Source: Candidatus Rifleibacteriota bacterium
GTDB taxonomy: Bacteria; Muiribacteriota; Ozemobacteria; Ozemobacterales; Ozemobacteraceae
Assembly: GCA_024710355.1 (NCBI GenBank)
Contig: JANJUX010000011.1
Coordinates: 1 to 64,000 of the forward strand
DNA length: 64,000 nt
Direction of reading: 5' to 3'
A model generated the notes under the pieces. It saw nothing but the letters and a program-made list of their open reading frames with translations, searched no databases and was not told where the DNA came from. Of the stretch, positions 6,863 through 16,475 are shown piece after piece. Within the stretch, counting starts at the first letter, position 1. Every line of letters begins with the position of its first letter. The position numbers and the translations under genes were made by a program.

Positions 6863-9019
6863 GTGCAGGAAATTGTTATTGGAAAGGATCAGTTTTCAAC
6901 CGGTGAGTTGATTGGAAAGGGTGGCGAAGGCGAAGTTTACGCGATCAGGGGACGTTCTGGACTGGCCGTAAAAATATACAATGCCAGCCTTCGTAACAAA
7001 CGCGAAGACAAGATACGAGCAATGGTAGGGGAAGGCCTTGTCTTCAAAACAAAGCTTGTTGCTTATCCCGGCGACGTGGTGACTGACCGTCACGGCAATT
7101 TCCTTGGTTTTCTCATGCAGCTTGTGTCTGGCTATCGCCCGCTGCATGAACTATACAGTCCCAAATCCAGGCAGCGCTTTTTCCCGAAGGCTGATTACCG
7201 ATTTGTTATCAATGCTGCTCTTAATGTCGCACGCGCCGTTGGAAATGTTCACCAAACCAACTGTATCATTGGTGACCTGAACCATTCTGGCGTGCTTTTG
7301 GCACAGGATTCGACCGTCACCTTAATTGATGCAGATAGTTTCCAGTTCAGCCTGAACGGTATATCTTTCCCATGCGTTGTCGGTGTTCCTGACTTTACCC
7401 CACCCGAACTTCATGGAAAAAATCTTGCATCAGTTCAACGAACTTTAGAGCACGATTATTTCGGGCTGGCAGTCGCAATTTTTCATTTGCTATTCATGGG
7501 CCGTCATCCATATGCAGGTTGTTACAACGGGCCAGATATTTCGATGGGCGATGCCATCGCCCAGAATCGGTTTGCATTTTCACTTACTCGCCAAACCGAA
7601 ACCCAAACCATTCCACCGCCCGGGTCAATGACACTTGATATGTTTCCGGAAGTGATCTCCCATGCATTCGAGAAAGCATTCGGACTTTCTCCGAAGGCGC
7701 GTCCAACTCCGCTGGATTGGATTCACACGCTGACCTCTCTGGAAGGCACGTTGAGTCATTGTGGTAAGGTGAAAACGCACTATTACCCAAGTAATGCAGG
7801 GGGCTGTGTCTGGTGTAGGCTGTCAGCCAAAAGCGGATTTGACATGTTTCCTGACCAAACGGTTATTGAACAGAGCTTTCCGAGTGATGCGCGCGGGACA
7901 GACCAAGCAATCCAAGAGATTTTGGCATTTCACTTTCCCAGTGTTACAGATTTGCTTTCCTCGTCGACATCGTCGTGTGGTGCCAGTAATGCACTTTGCG
8001 AAGCTAAGAACGGGATGGAAAGACAGGCTTTTTGGGGTTTATTAATGATGGGTGGCGCTTTTTTGGGTTTTATCAGTGCCCCAATGGGATTGGCTTTGTG
8101 GCTTTTATTGGCATTCGGTGGGTGTGTCATTTTCTCTTGTCGTAATGTTGAACCATGGCCGTTTCAGCAAGCCTTCAAAAATGCCGAAGAGTGCTTGCAG
8201 CGCGAGTTGGATATTTTTATTCAGCGAAATGCTCTAACCGAGGTTGTAAAAATACGCAACGATCTCGATGCTGTTATCACGGCCTACAAAGGGCATGATG
8301 GTGCCCTTGCCCAGGAAATTCAGTTGTTAAAGGCTAATCGGGAGTCACGCCAGAAACAAGCTTACCTTGATCGTTTTTCGATACGTGGTGCGAGCATTCC
8401 CGGCATCGGCCAAGCTAGGACTGCAACGCTAATATCCTTTGGTATCGAAACTGCAGCCGATGTGAATCGAGATTCTGTTCGGCAGATTCCTGGATTTGGA
8501 GCGGTTATGACCGACAAACTTCTGAGTTGGAAGCGTGAGCATGAGCTCCGATTCAGATATGACCCTACGCCAAACGCACAGGATGTCGCTGATGAGCAGG
8601 CCCTGCGTGGGCGTTTTTCAACAGAAAGGGCTCGGCTAGAATCCGCGATTCGTAATGGGTTGGGCACTCTTAGAAATGCCAAGGGCCGTCTTGATGCACT
8701 GATTGCCAAAGCAGCATGTGACAAAGCTCTTTCAGATGCTATCGCAGCCAGAGCTCAGGCTGAACAGGATTTACGCGAGCTTGGAGTTGCTATACCGCCT
8801 TCAATAGTTAGTTTAACAGTGCAGTTACCGCCTAAACCTTCACCACAGACACCCAGGTCACACCTTGCCACGACATTTCCGCCAAAGTCGACAGCCACAA
8901 CTTTCGGAACACCATCTTGTCCGCGGTGCGGTTCTACAATGCGCCAGCGTTCCGGGCGATACGGGAGGTTTTGGGGCTGTTCACGTTATCCAGGCTGTAG
9001 AGGCACACGGAGAATTTGA
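6863..9019 (+). CDS. YegI/TerY-P-type protein kinase with membrane, helix-hairpin-helix and zinc-ribbon domains
   Basis: This encodes 718 residues from a GTG at 6863. Residues about 12-290 form a protein-kinase fold: the glycine loop G-K-G-G-E-G-E-V-Y (18-26) and lysine K37 are intact. The catalytic loop reads I-G-D-L-N-H-S-G and the metal loop D-A-D instead of H-R-D and D-F-G, divergent but usual for this branch. A CxxC-type cluster follows (about 296-315), then a hydrophobic hairpin (about 393-428) and a coiled coil. Next is a helix-hairpin-helix pair ('I-P-G-I-G-Q-A-R', 'I-P-G-F-G-A-V-M', about 512-555). A four-cysteine topoisomerase-type zinc ribbon ends the protein (about 685-716). It completes the triad with the VWA protein and PP2C. 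The last two domains suggest nucleic-acid contact. Confidence 0.87.
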   Translation: MQEIVIGKDQFSTGELIGKGGEGEVYAIRGRSGLAVKIYNASLRNKREDKIRAMVGEGLVFKTKLVAYPGDVVTDRHGNFLGFLMQLVSGYRPLHELYSPKSRQRFFPKADYRFVINAALNVARAVGNVHQTNCIIGDLNHSGVLLAQDSTVTLIDADSFQFSLNGISFPCVVGVPDFTPPELHGKNLASVQRTLEHDYFGLAVAIFHLLFMGRHPYAGCYNGPDISMGDAIAQNRFAFSLTRQTETQTIPPPGSMTLDMFPEVISHAFEKAFGLSPKARPTPLDWIHTLTSLEGTLSHCGKVKTHYYPSNAGGCVWCRLSAKSGFDMFPDQTVIEQSFPSDARGTDQAIQEILAFHFPSVTDLLSSSTSSCGASNALCEAKNGMERQAFWGLLMMGGAFLGFISAPMGLALWLLLAFGGCVIFSCRNVEPWPFQQAFKNAEECLQRELDIFIQRNALTEVVKIRNDLDAVITAYKGHDGALAQEIQLLKANRESRQKQAYLDRFSIRGASIPGIGQARTATLISFGIETAADVNRDSVRQIPGFGAVMTDKLLSWKREHELRFRYDPTPNAQDVADEQALRGRFSTERARLESAIRNGLGTLRNAKGRLDALIAKAACDKALSDAIAARAQAEQDLRELGVAIPPSIVSLTVQLPPKPSPQTPRSHLATTFPPKSTATTFGTPSCPRCGSTMRQRSGRYGRFWGCSRYPGCRGTRRI

Positions 9020-9305
9020 TATAAAGTTGATCATTGATTTTCATTTTTAATTACTTTATTACCGGACCAGATTTAATGCCTGCGGCAAAATTCTTGATGA
9101 AGTATCGCTCCCATCGGTTTTTGCGAGTTATTACGAAATTACTTTACACAAAAATATGGTTTGCTCAAAATTTCGGTAAAAACAACATTTTGACAAAGAC
9201 GATATTTTTAAAAGATATGGCAGATGAGCGTAATTTGGTAATAACGTAATTTATTTTGATGCTCAGCATTCAATGATGACGCTTTCAAACAAAGGGTCTT
9301 GGCAA

Positions 9306-11372
9306 TCAATCCTCGTCTGAAAATACTTTTCCTGAAAAAATATAAAGCTTGGGGCTGCCATGCCCCGGGATGCTTTTGTTAGCTGCATATCCTTGTGATG
9401 GCTTTATCATCAACCCGCTTTGAACTAAAACCTCTTTCAATAGCTTTTGGGGTTGTTCTGGACATATTCTTTCAGCAAAAACCTCAGTTGAAAGGTAATA
9501 TATGGTCTTCCCTTGTCTGTCAACCTCTTTGTAGCCGATGACCGGTCTGTTCTGTGAAGTTGCAGCTTCCTTTATTGGTATGAAATTATCTTTATTATCC
9601 TGAAAAAACTTTTTGGCGCAGTCGATGATCTCCTGCTCTTTTGGTATGTCAGGCTCTTTATTTTTCAGGAATGAATTAAACTGTTTGGTCACTGAAGAAG
9701 TTGCATCGCCCTCTTGCCACCCGGTTAACCCCATTTCTGTTGCAAGTTCTCCTGCCACCGCAACAACTGCAAAGCGCTTTGCGACACGATTTAATTGAGA
9801 AGTGGAGCTTGCCTCCTTTGGGATCAATCTCTGGGCCAAGGTATTTATCTTGGTTCTCAAAGTTTCTGTAAATGCCGGGTCCTTCATTTTTGCCGTTAAT
9901 TGCTTTATGAACTCTATTCCTGCAGTCCCGTAGAATTTTTTCGAAACCAAAACCAGCTTTTCGGAGAAGGTTTTTGAATCCGCACACTCATGAATGTTCT
10001 CAAAAGCTCCAAATCCAACACCAGCATCAACGGGGATCTCTGCCAGGCGGACGTCTTGCCCTGCAAAAAACTGTTGCCCCGACGATTTAATCATATCTCC
10101 CAACGAAAGCTCGCCGTTCGACAAATATATTAATCGCCATCGCCGAACTGCTGATACTCTACGGGTAGAGCTCATTACGGTTTTTCCATGCCCATTTGCA
10201 AGCATATACGCAGCACCTGCAACTTCTTTCGGGCTGCTCTCCTTAATCTCATCAAGGACAAGAAAATTATCATTGTGTTGAGCTGCAATTCCTTCCAAGC
10301 CATTAACAGTAGACCTCCAGCTTCTCTTTAATTCAGGGCTTCCCCACACGGAGATTGCTGCCATACAGCTGGTAGATTTGCCAAGAGAACTGTCGCCCAC
10401 GAAATGAAAACCGCCGCCTTCAATATTGAGTGAGTTAAGAAGTGGGCCTGCAAAGGCACTGCTGATTGAAAACATGACCATCGAATTGCCAAGAGCCAGA
10501 CTGGAAACGTTTTCTCTCCACTCCTGAAGACTCCCTGACTGCTCGTAGCCTGGTAGGACATTACCATCATCTGCCTGAAAAATAAGCTTCCCTGCATCCG
10601 GTCCAATTGTGGCTTCTGGAAGAACATAGTTCTCACCATGCCATCCAAGCGTATTTACACTCAGAATGCGTCTGTATGAGGGGTAATAACTTAGGTATGT
10701 CTTTATCAAAGGCTGAACCTTGCGATTATGGTCGAAGACAACACCACCTGAAAGTAAAGTTTTAACAAGGATTTTGTCAGAATCAATCATATAATTCATA
10801 GGCATTGCCCACGTGTGTTTTTTCCCATCCGGATCCCACCAGGTTAATACCAGCCCCCAATTGTCATTTTGTTTGGTTGAAATTTTGCCCTCAACAATTA
10901 TAGGAGTGCAAATCTTCTGGCGTGAGCTGTAAGACCCATCACTACTGATTTTTTGAAACCAGACACCTTCAGAGTCGACGGTAAACCTGCCTTCAGCACA
11001 ACCAAAGCAAAAACTTTCGAAACTGCTTTGTTCAGACTCCCCCTGCGACCAGGCGACCTCAAAAATTATGTTGAGGTCCTTACTTTGAAGCTCGTGCGAT
11101 TTTATTGCATCGATCAGAGCCCTTTTTGCCTCCCCCTTTTCTTGATCCGATAAACCCGGGATTTGTCTGATCTTTAGAACCTGTTCCTTCAGGGCCGATA
11201 TAACAGCGAATGTCTCTGTGTCACGCAAAATATGGACAGCATTTTCCAACTCCTGCCTGAAAATTGCTGAACGCAACTCGGCAAGAATTGTTGATTTGCT
11301 CTTTTTTGCCTTACTCGTATCTCCGTTGAATACCTGCGCACCCCAGCCTGCAATATTAAGAAGTCGGCTCAT
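9306..11372 (-). CDS. DUF927-family helicase/ATPase of a mobile element
   Basis: This encodes 688 residues from the ATG at 11372. It matches the DUF927 family, P-loop ATPases of phages and islands related to superfamily 3 replicative helicases. The core shows 'T-L-G-W-H-G' (about 245), a Walker A 'G-D-S-S-L-G-K-S-T' (about 325) and a Walker B 'F-L-V-L-D-E-I' (about 367). A polar segment with 'Y-L-S-N-G-E' follows as sensor region. The first 130 residues are helical with no clear primase domain, unlike the longer paralogue at 22969. It probably unwinds DNA for element replication. The gene is last in a minus-strand run with those at 11433 and 12030. The 286 bases before the next plus-strand gene (9020-9305) are AT-rich and show nothing. 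Confidence 0.82.
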   Translation of the reverse strand: MSRLLNIAGWGAQVFNGDTSKAKKSKSTILAELRSAIFRQELENAVHILRDTETFAVISALKEQVLKIRQIPGLSDQEKGEAKRALIDAIKSHELQSKDLNIIFEVAWSQGESEQSSFESFCFGCAEGRFTVDSEGVWFQKISSDGSYSSRQKICTPIIVEGKISTKQNDNWGLVLTWWDPDGKKHTWAMPMNYMIDSDKILVKTLLSGGVVFDHNRKVQPLIKTYLSYYPSYRRILSVNTLGWHGENYVLPEATIGPDAGKLIFQADDGNVLPGYEQSGSLQEWRENVSSLALGNSMVMFSISSAFAGPLLNSLNIEGGGFHFVGDSSLGKSTSCMAAISVWGSPELKRSWRSTVNGLEGIAAQHNDNFLVLDEIKESSPKEVAGAAYMLANGHGKTVMSSTRRVSAVRRWRLIYLSNGELSLGDMIKSSGQQFFAGQDVRLAEIPVDAGVGFGAFENIHECADSKTFSEKLVLVSKKFYGTAGIEFIKQLTAKMKDPAFTETLRTKINTLAQRLIPKEASSTSQLNRVAKRFAVVAVAGELATEMGLTGWQEGDATSSVTKQFNSFLKNKEPDIPKEQEIIDCAKKFFQDNKDNFIPIKEAATSQNRPVIGYKEVDRQGKTIYYLSTEVFAERICPEQPQKLLKEVLVQSGLMIKPSQGYAANKSIPGHGSPKLYIFSGKVFSDED

Positions 11373-11432
11373 TCACAAACCTCAAAGGGAAAAATCTCAG
11401 AATATGCAATATCATACCATGCCATTTATTTA

Positions 11433-11852
11433 TTAAAGATTATGCAGGAAGGCTTCACTCAGAAGCCGGGGCAGGCTTTCTGAATTCAGACCCTGGTTGG
11501 TCAACTGTGGGTGTCGGGCGGCCAGTTCCGGGCAGAATCGTCGTAACCATTCGGCTTCGATGCTACTGATGATGGCACATCTGGCCGGGCTGATGCCATG
11601 ATCTTCAACGATTTCACCGACCAGATAATCTTTTGCACGCTTCAGCACTCTCATTTCGACAGAGAAATCGCTTACGCCTTCTGCATAAGCCGCGTTTAAA
11701 AATTCAATCCTGAAAAGCCCTTTCCCGCTTTTGTGGGCTTTGAAATCTGTAACGAATATGGGTGAAAAATACGGAATGCAATTTTCACCGGTATAACCTG
11801 GCAACATCTGCCAGCCATACCAGTTGTCTTTTTCAATGTTTATAAGCTTCAT
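11433..11852 (-). CDS. Conserved-looking hypothetical protein in the DUF927 operon
   Basis: I place the start at the ATG at 11852, which follows GAGAGGAAGAAC; an upstream in-frame ATG at 11951 has no good site. The 139-residue product is acidic to neutral with many aromatic residues (NWYGWQMLPGY, PYFSPIF). It has a C-terminal 'I-S-S-I-E-A-E-W-L-R-R-F-C-P-E-L'. I know no function. It lies 60 bases upstream of the DUF927 gene in the same direction, so a link to the helicase is likely. It has no membrane segments. Confidence 0.6.
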   Translation of the reverse strand: MKLINIEKDNWYGWQMLPGYTGENCIPYFSPIFVTDFKAHKSGKGLFRIEFLNAAYAEGVSDFSVEMRVLKRAKDYLVGEIVEDHGISPARCAIISSIEAEWLRRFCPELAARHPQLTNQGLNSESLPRLLSEAFLHNL

Positions 11853-12029
11853 TGCTGCAGTTCTTCCTCTCCCGATGTTCTGTTTGGAAATTATACAGAC
11901 ATCAAATCCTGGCATCAACAAATGCAAATTCCTTACAGATATGTATTTCAATCTTGCCGCTGCGGGTGGGGATTATTATGTTTCTGGACTCAGATTGTCG
12001 GAATCCATGGTCGAATACTAGCTTTTCTA

Positions 12030-12485
12030 TTACCTGATGATCTTCTCAATAATCTTATCGAATGCGTATTCGTTAATGGCTGTCATATTTTTCTTCGAAA
12101 AGTTTACGCCCCATTCAGGTTTACTTTTCAGATCCTTGTAATCTCGACTTACAAAAACGCCATTCGGATTCTGCCAGACTAGGGACGGGATTAAAAAAAG
12201 TTCCGGCATCTGGTTATTATTCAATAACCCGATGGCAAGATAAGAATTTTCGGAGATCCGAAATTTTGTCTTTTCCATAAAAATGTAACCATGTGATCGT
12301 AGAGATTTAACCTGAATTTCAAAAAATGGCCCTTGCTGGTATCTTGCTATAAAATCGATACCGCGATCATCAACTTCGGTTTCGTAAACCTGAAACCCAT
12401 ACATGGTGAATTCCATTTTCACGAAGTATTCAGTATAAGCACCTACTTGCTGCTTATTCAGAGACGCCCATTGGTAACGTGGCAT
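12030..12485 (-). CDS. DUF4365-like protein with a PD-(D/E)XK-type fold
   Basis: This encodes 151 residues from an ATG at 12485. The N-terminus 'Q-V-G-A-Y-T-E-Y-F-V-K-M-E-F' followed by 'V-D-D-R-G-I-D-F-I-A' and 'F-E-I-Q-V-K-S' (about residues 13-61) is the D...(E/Q)xK pattern of restriction-endonuclease-like folds of the DUF4365 type. Such proteins occur beside restriction and mobile-element genes; a nuclease role is possible but not shown. It heads the minus-strand run with the genes at 11433 and 9306 and diverges from a related gene at 12814. Confidence 0.68.
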   Translation of the reverse strand: MPRYQWASLNKQQVGAYTEYFVKMEFTMYGFQVYETEVDDRGIDFIARYQQGPFFEIQVKSLRSHGYIFMEKTKFRISENSYLAIGLLNNNQMPELFLIPSLVWQNPNGVFVSRDYKDLKSKPEWGVNFSKKNMTAINEYAFDKIIEKIIR

Positions 12486-12813
12486 AGCCTATTTTGCTTA
12501 TTCTTTCTGTTTTTTGCGTGAAATTAACGCATGAACTTCTCACGCACTTTTCGCATCTGAAATTATCTCTGTGCCAGAGTATCTTTGAGTAGTGTAGCAT
12601 TTTGAGTTGCTTCTTACAAAACATTTGCCAGGATCGATTTAAACGGCCCGCCATTGGGTCCGAATTGCCCCCTGGTATCTCTCCCGCCCCTCATTAGGCG
12701 AACTTAAGAGTTAGCTACGCTTAATTCACTTAAGTTTCCTTATTTTGCTGGTCGCGTTAATTTGACACGTCATGCTTCAGCGGTTACTATTCATAACTAA
12801 GAGAGGTTATGAT
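12486..12813. other. Divergent intergenic region without a supported gene
   Basis: This 328-base gap separates two divergent DUF4365-like genes and must hold promoters for both. I see AT-rich stretches and a GAGAGG site just before 12814, but no convincing promoter pair, hairpin or small gene. The short minus-strand frame 12454-12654 has no start signal and is rejected. Confidence 0.4.
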
Positions 12814-13317
12814 ATGGCAACCGGTCGGGGTAACCAGCTGACCAAACAGATAGGGGAATATCTCGTCGCTTGCGAGCTTGCTCGGCGCGGCTTTATCGTT
12901 GCTACCTTTTCTGGTAACGTGCCGGACTTTGATATAATCGCCACTGACAAACGTGGCTCCTCATGTCCGATCCAGGTGAAGACGACAAACACCGGAACCT
13001 GGCAATTTTCCATAGACAGGTTTGCCGAAGTGAATCTTGACGGTAACAGGCAAATAATCGGAAAGCCGAAGCCTCTTACAGTTCCGGGGCTGATTTGCGT
13101 CTTCGTGATTGCCGGTGAAAGCTATGGGCAGGATAAATTTTACATTCTTGAATGGTCAAAAGTTCGCGATATCATCATCAGGCATCACGCACATTGGCTC
13201 AGCTCGCACGGCGGAGTCCGACCAAAAAAGCCGGATTCCCTGCATTGCGCAATAAAAGTTGACGCAATCGAGGAGTTCCAAGATCAGTGGTCGATCATCG
13301 CAGAAAAACTCGGCTAA
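12814..13317 (+). CDS. DUF4365-like PD-(D/E)XK protein linked to the type I RM locus
   Basis: This encodes 167 residues from the ATG at 12814, which follows AAGAGAGGTT; the frame is open from 12772. The pattern 'Q-I-G-E-Y-L-V-A-C-E-L', 'P-D-F-D-I-I-A-T-D' and 'I-Q-V-K-T' (about residues 10-57) gives the D...QxK core of an endonuclease-like fold. It is similar in layout to the divergent gene at 12030, though the sequences differ. A small protein of this kind often precedes type I restriction genes. Here hsdM begins 180 bases later, so it may be an accessory subunit or an independent nuclease. There is no signal peptide. Confidence 0.65.
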   Translation: MATGRGNQLTKQIGEYLVACELARRGFIVATFSGNVPDFDIIATDKRGSSCPIQVKTTNTGTWQFSIDRFAEVNLDGNRQIIGKPKPLTVPGLICVFVIAGESYGQDKFYILEWSKVRDIIIRHHAHWLSSHGGVRPKKPDSLHCAIKVDAIEEFQDQWSIIAEKLG

Positions 13318-13498
13318 ATATAAGCAATTCACGGTTTGGCGCGTTCACGCGTAAAACTTCCTGGCTATGAACAGCAGAATAATAATTGCGCATCCTTCTG
13401 GCGTGCTGATACAATGCAGATATAAAAAATCGTACACGGGGTTGGCACGGGAGATGCCATGCTGAGGGTGTCTTCGTGCTCACAGAACAGGAATGGTC

Positions 13499-15064
13499 AT
13501 GGCAAAAAGACAGGCAAAACCAGCAAACGGGGAATCTACAGCAAATATAGGTTTTGAGGCCAAGCTCTGGCTGGCTGCAGACAAACTGCGCAACAATATG
13601 GATGCGGCTGAATACAAGCACGTCGTGCTCGGTCTGATATTTTTGAAGTATATCTCAGACTCATTCGAGGAAATGCGTGCGAAGCTGCTTGCCGGCGAAG
13701 GCGATTATGCTGGTGCCGACCCGGAAGACGCCGACGAATATCGCGCCGAAAATGTTTTCTGGGTGCCGAAAGAAGCCCGCTGGTCACACCTGCAGTCCAA
13801 TGCCAAACAGCCTACTATCGGAAAGACTGTCGATGACGCCATGGTCGCCATTGAGCGCGATAACCCGAGATTGAAAGGCGTGCTGCCAAAAGATTATGCC
13901 CGTCCTGCTCTCGACAAACACCGGCTCGGTGAGCTGATCGATCTTATTGGCACTATCGGCCTCGGTGATGCTGCGAACCGTGCAAAAGACGTGCTCGGCC
14001 GCGTATATGAATATTTTCTTACCCAGTTTGCCAGTGCCGAAGGTAAGAACGGCGGCCAGTTCTATACTCCATCATGTATTGTCAGACTGCTCGTAGAAAT
14101 GCTCGGGCCTTACAAAGGCAGGGTATATGACCCCTGCTGTGGTTCCGGCGGCATGTTTGTGCAGTCGGAAAAGTTCGTCGTCGAACACGGTGGTCGCATT
14201 GGCGATATCAGCATCTATGGTCAGGAAAGCAACTCTACCACCCGGCGCCTGGCGATCATGAACCTGGCAATTCGTGGTATCGAAGCCGATTTTGGCCCGG
14301 AACACGCCGATACTTTCAGGCGCGATCTGCATAAAGATCTCAAGGCGCAGTTCGTGCTGGCAAATCCGCCTTTCAATGATTCAGACTGGCACCGCGTCGA
14401 TGATGATGTTCGCTGGAAATACGGCACGCCGCCGAAAGGCAACGCCAACTATGCCTGGGTGCAGCATTTTATTCATCACCTGGCCCCTGACGGTATGGCA
14501 GGCTTCGTTCTGGCCAACGGCAGCATGTCATCAAATCAGTCTGGTGAAGGCGATATCAGGAAAGCAATTGTCGAAGCCGATCTCGTCGATTGCATGGTCG
14601 CGCTGCCGGGCCAGCTGTTTTACAGCACCCAGATTCCGGTCTGCCTGTGGTTTCTGACCAAAAGTAAAAACGACGGAAAACATCGCGGTCATTCCCGTGA
14701 AACTTTATTCATCGATGCCCGCAAACTTGGCACTCTCGTTGACCGTGTTCACCGAGAACTTACCGAAGAAGATATTAAGAAGATCGTATCGACATATCGG
14801 GCCTGGCGTGGTGAAAAAACTGCCGGAAAATATGAAGATATCGCCGGTTTCTGCAAATCAGCCAAAACCGAGGAAATAGCCGGGCACGGCTATGTGTTAA
14901 CACCGGGCCGCTACGTCGGTGCCGAAGAAGTAGAAGCCGACGACGAACCTTTCGAAGAAAAAATGGCCCGCCTCGTCGCTGAACTGAACACCCAGTTCTC
15001 CGAATCTGCAAAGCTAGAACAGACAATCAGAGCCAACCTGAGGGGGCTGGGCTATGGAGGCTGA
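13499..15064 (+). CDS. hsdM: Type I restriction-modification DNA methyltransferase subunit HsdM
   Basis: This encodes 521 residues from the ATG at 13499, preferred over the ATG at 13493 because the CAGGA site is then correctly spaced. The N-terminal helical domain is typical of HsdM ('[16 protein letters not shown]'). The N6-adenine methyltransferase core follows with AdoMet motif '[10 protein letters not shown]' (about 210-219) and catalytic 'N-P-P-F' (about 288-291). It methylates adenine in the bipartite site chosen by HsdS and joins HsdS and HsdR in the restriction complex. It overlaps hsdS by 11 bases, indicating coupled translation. It is full length with all motifs intact. Confidence 0.97.
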   Translation: MAKRQAKPANGESTANIGFEAKLWLAADKLRNNMDAAEYKHVVLGLIFLKYISDSFEEMRAKLLAGEGDYAGADPEDADEYRAENVFWVPKEARWSHLQSNAKQPTIGKTVDDAMVAIERDNPRLKGVLPKDYARPALDKHRLGELIDLIGTIGLGDAANRAKDVLGRVYEYFLTQFASAEGKNGGQFYTPSCIVRLLVEMLGPYKGRVYDPCCGSGGMFVQSEKFVVEHGGRIGDISIYGQESNSTTRRLAIMNLAIRGIEADFGPEHADTFRRDLHKDLKAQFVLANPPFNDSDWHRVDDDVRWKYGTPPKGNANYAWVQHFIHHLAPDGMAGFVLANGSMSSNQSGEGDIRKAIVEADLVDCMVALPGQLFYSTQIPVCLWFLTKSKNDGKHRGHSRETLFIDARKLGTLVDRVHRELTEEDIKKIVSTYRAWRGEKTAGKYEDIAGFCKSAKTEEIAGHGYVLTPGRYVGAEEVEADDEPFEEKMARLVAELNTQFSESAKLEQTIRANLRGLGYGG

Positions 15065-16475
15065 GGCGCTTAGCTACAACATTGCGACGCTGCAACGAAT
15101 GGCGGATATCTTCGGCGACCGTCTTGAGGTGGCGACGGTGTCCGAGCTTTCAGAACGAAGGATCATATTCGTTGAAGACGGAAACCACGGCGAAAATCGC
15201 CCGCGTCAAGATGAGTTCGTCGCGACGGGTATTGCATTTCTGCGCCCTCCTGACCTCAGGGATGGGCGAGTCGATTTTCAAAGTTGTGGCAGAATCAACG
15301 AAGCAGGTTTTCGACGAGTGCGAAAAGGAATTGGCCGCCGGGGTGACATCATTCTAACGCATCGGGCGACAGTTGGGCGAATCGCAATTACCGATAACGA
15401 TGCGCCCGAGGTGTTTGTCACCAACCCAGGGACGACAATTTGGAGAAGCACTAACCCTGATGTTCTCGACCAGCGATACCTTTACTGCTTCATGCGCAGC
15501 GCAGCGTTCATGGACCAGCTCTGGTCGCAGGTCGGCAACAACTGTACTTTCGATTACGTTAGCCTCACGCAACAGCGCGGTTTGCGAGTCGCCTTTCCAC
15601 CTCTCGCAGAGCAGAAAGCTATTGCGCATATACTTGGAGCGCTGGATGATAAGATCGAGTTGAACCGGAAAATGAATGTGACGCTTGAAGCGATGGCGCG
15701 GGCGTTGTTCAAGAGCTGGTTTGTCGATTTCGACCCGGTCAGGGCCAAGCTCGACGGCCGACAGCCTGCAGGCATGGATGCCGCCACCGCCGCCCTGTTT
15801 CCTTCCGAATTCCAGGAATCAGAGCTAGGTCCTATCCCGAAGGGGTGGAAAATAGGAACTATTGGAGACGCAACATCTTTAATAATTGACCACAGGGGAA
15901 AAACTCCAAAGAAGATGGGTAGCGACTGGTCAGAAATAGGCATTCCCGCTATCTCTGCCAAAAATGTAAAAAAAGGCAGATTGATACGGCCGGAAATGTT
16001 CAATTACGTGAGCGAAGAGCTATATGAAAGATGGATGAAAGATAAGCTGGCAGTGGGCGACATTTTGATCACATCTGAAGCGCCACTTGGCGAGGTGTAT
16101 TATTTAGCGCTTCAAGCACGCTATTGTTTGAGCCAACGCCTCTTTGCATTGCGCACGAACGCATTGTTATGCGAATCTATATTTCTTTACTACTGGCTTG
16201 AATCTGCTTCATGTCAGGCCGACATTATTAATCGAGGAACTGGGACAACTGTCGAGGGGATAAGGCAATCTGAACTCCGCAAAGTACCCGTGCTACTTCC
16301 TCCGATTCATATTCAAAAAGCTGCCGCGAAATGCCTTTCAGCTTGGACTAAAAAGGTTCACCAGAATGAAGAACAATCTCGCACTCTTGCCAATTTGCGC
16401 GACACCCTTTTGCCGAAATTATTGAGCGGCGAGCTGAGCGTGCCCGAGGTCATGAAAGAGGTGGCGGACGTATGA
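15054..16475 (+). CDS. hsdS: Type I restriction-modification specificity subunit HsdS
   Basis: This encodes 473 residues from the ATG at 15054, with AGGGGG inside the end of hsdM as ribosome-binding site. It has the two-fold HsdS layout. Target-recognition domain 1 (about 20-185) ends in '[10 protein letters not shown]'-like text at about 183-190. A long helical spacer follows ('[11 protein letters not shown]'). Domain 2 (about 262-425) leads to a second helix ending '[10 protein letters not shown]'. The two domains would read the two halves of a bipartite DNA site; the site itself cannot be predicted here. The next gene overlaps by four bases (ATGA). Confidence 0.95.
   Translation: MEAEALSYNIATLQRMADIFGDRLEVATVSELSERRIIFVEDGNHGENRPRQDEFVATGIAFLRPPDLRDGRVDFQSCGRINEAGFRRVRKGIGRRGDIILTHRATVGRIAITDNDAPEVFVTNPGTTIWRSTNPDVLDQRYLYCFMRSAAFMDQLWSQVGNNCTFDYVSLTQQRGLRVAFPPLAEQKAIAHILGALDDKIELNRKMNVTLEAMARALFKSWFVDFDPVRAKLDGRQPAGMDAATAALFPSEFQESELGPIPKGWKIGTIGDATSLIIDHRGKTPKKMGSDWSEIGIPAISAKNVKKGRLIRPEMFNYVSEELYERWMKDKLAVGDILITSEAPLGEVYYLALQARYCLSQRLFALRTNALLCESIFLYYWLESASCQADIINRGTGTTVEGIRQSELRKVPVLLPPIHIQKAAAKCLSAWTKKVHQNEEQSRTLANLRDTLLPKLLSGELSVPEVMKEVADV

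Noticed and set aside
9034..9249. 71-codon plus-strand frame after the kinase gene
   Set aside because: It lies in AT-rich intergenic DNA with no ribosome-binding site and overlaps nothing conserved; composition is like random AT-rich sequence.
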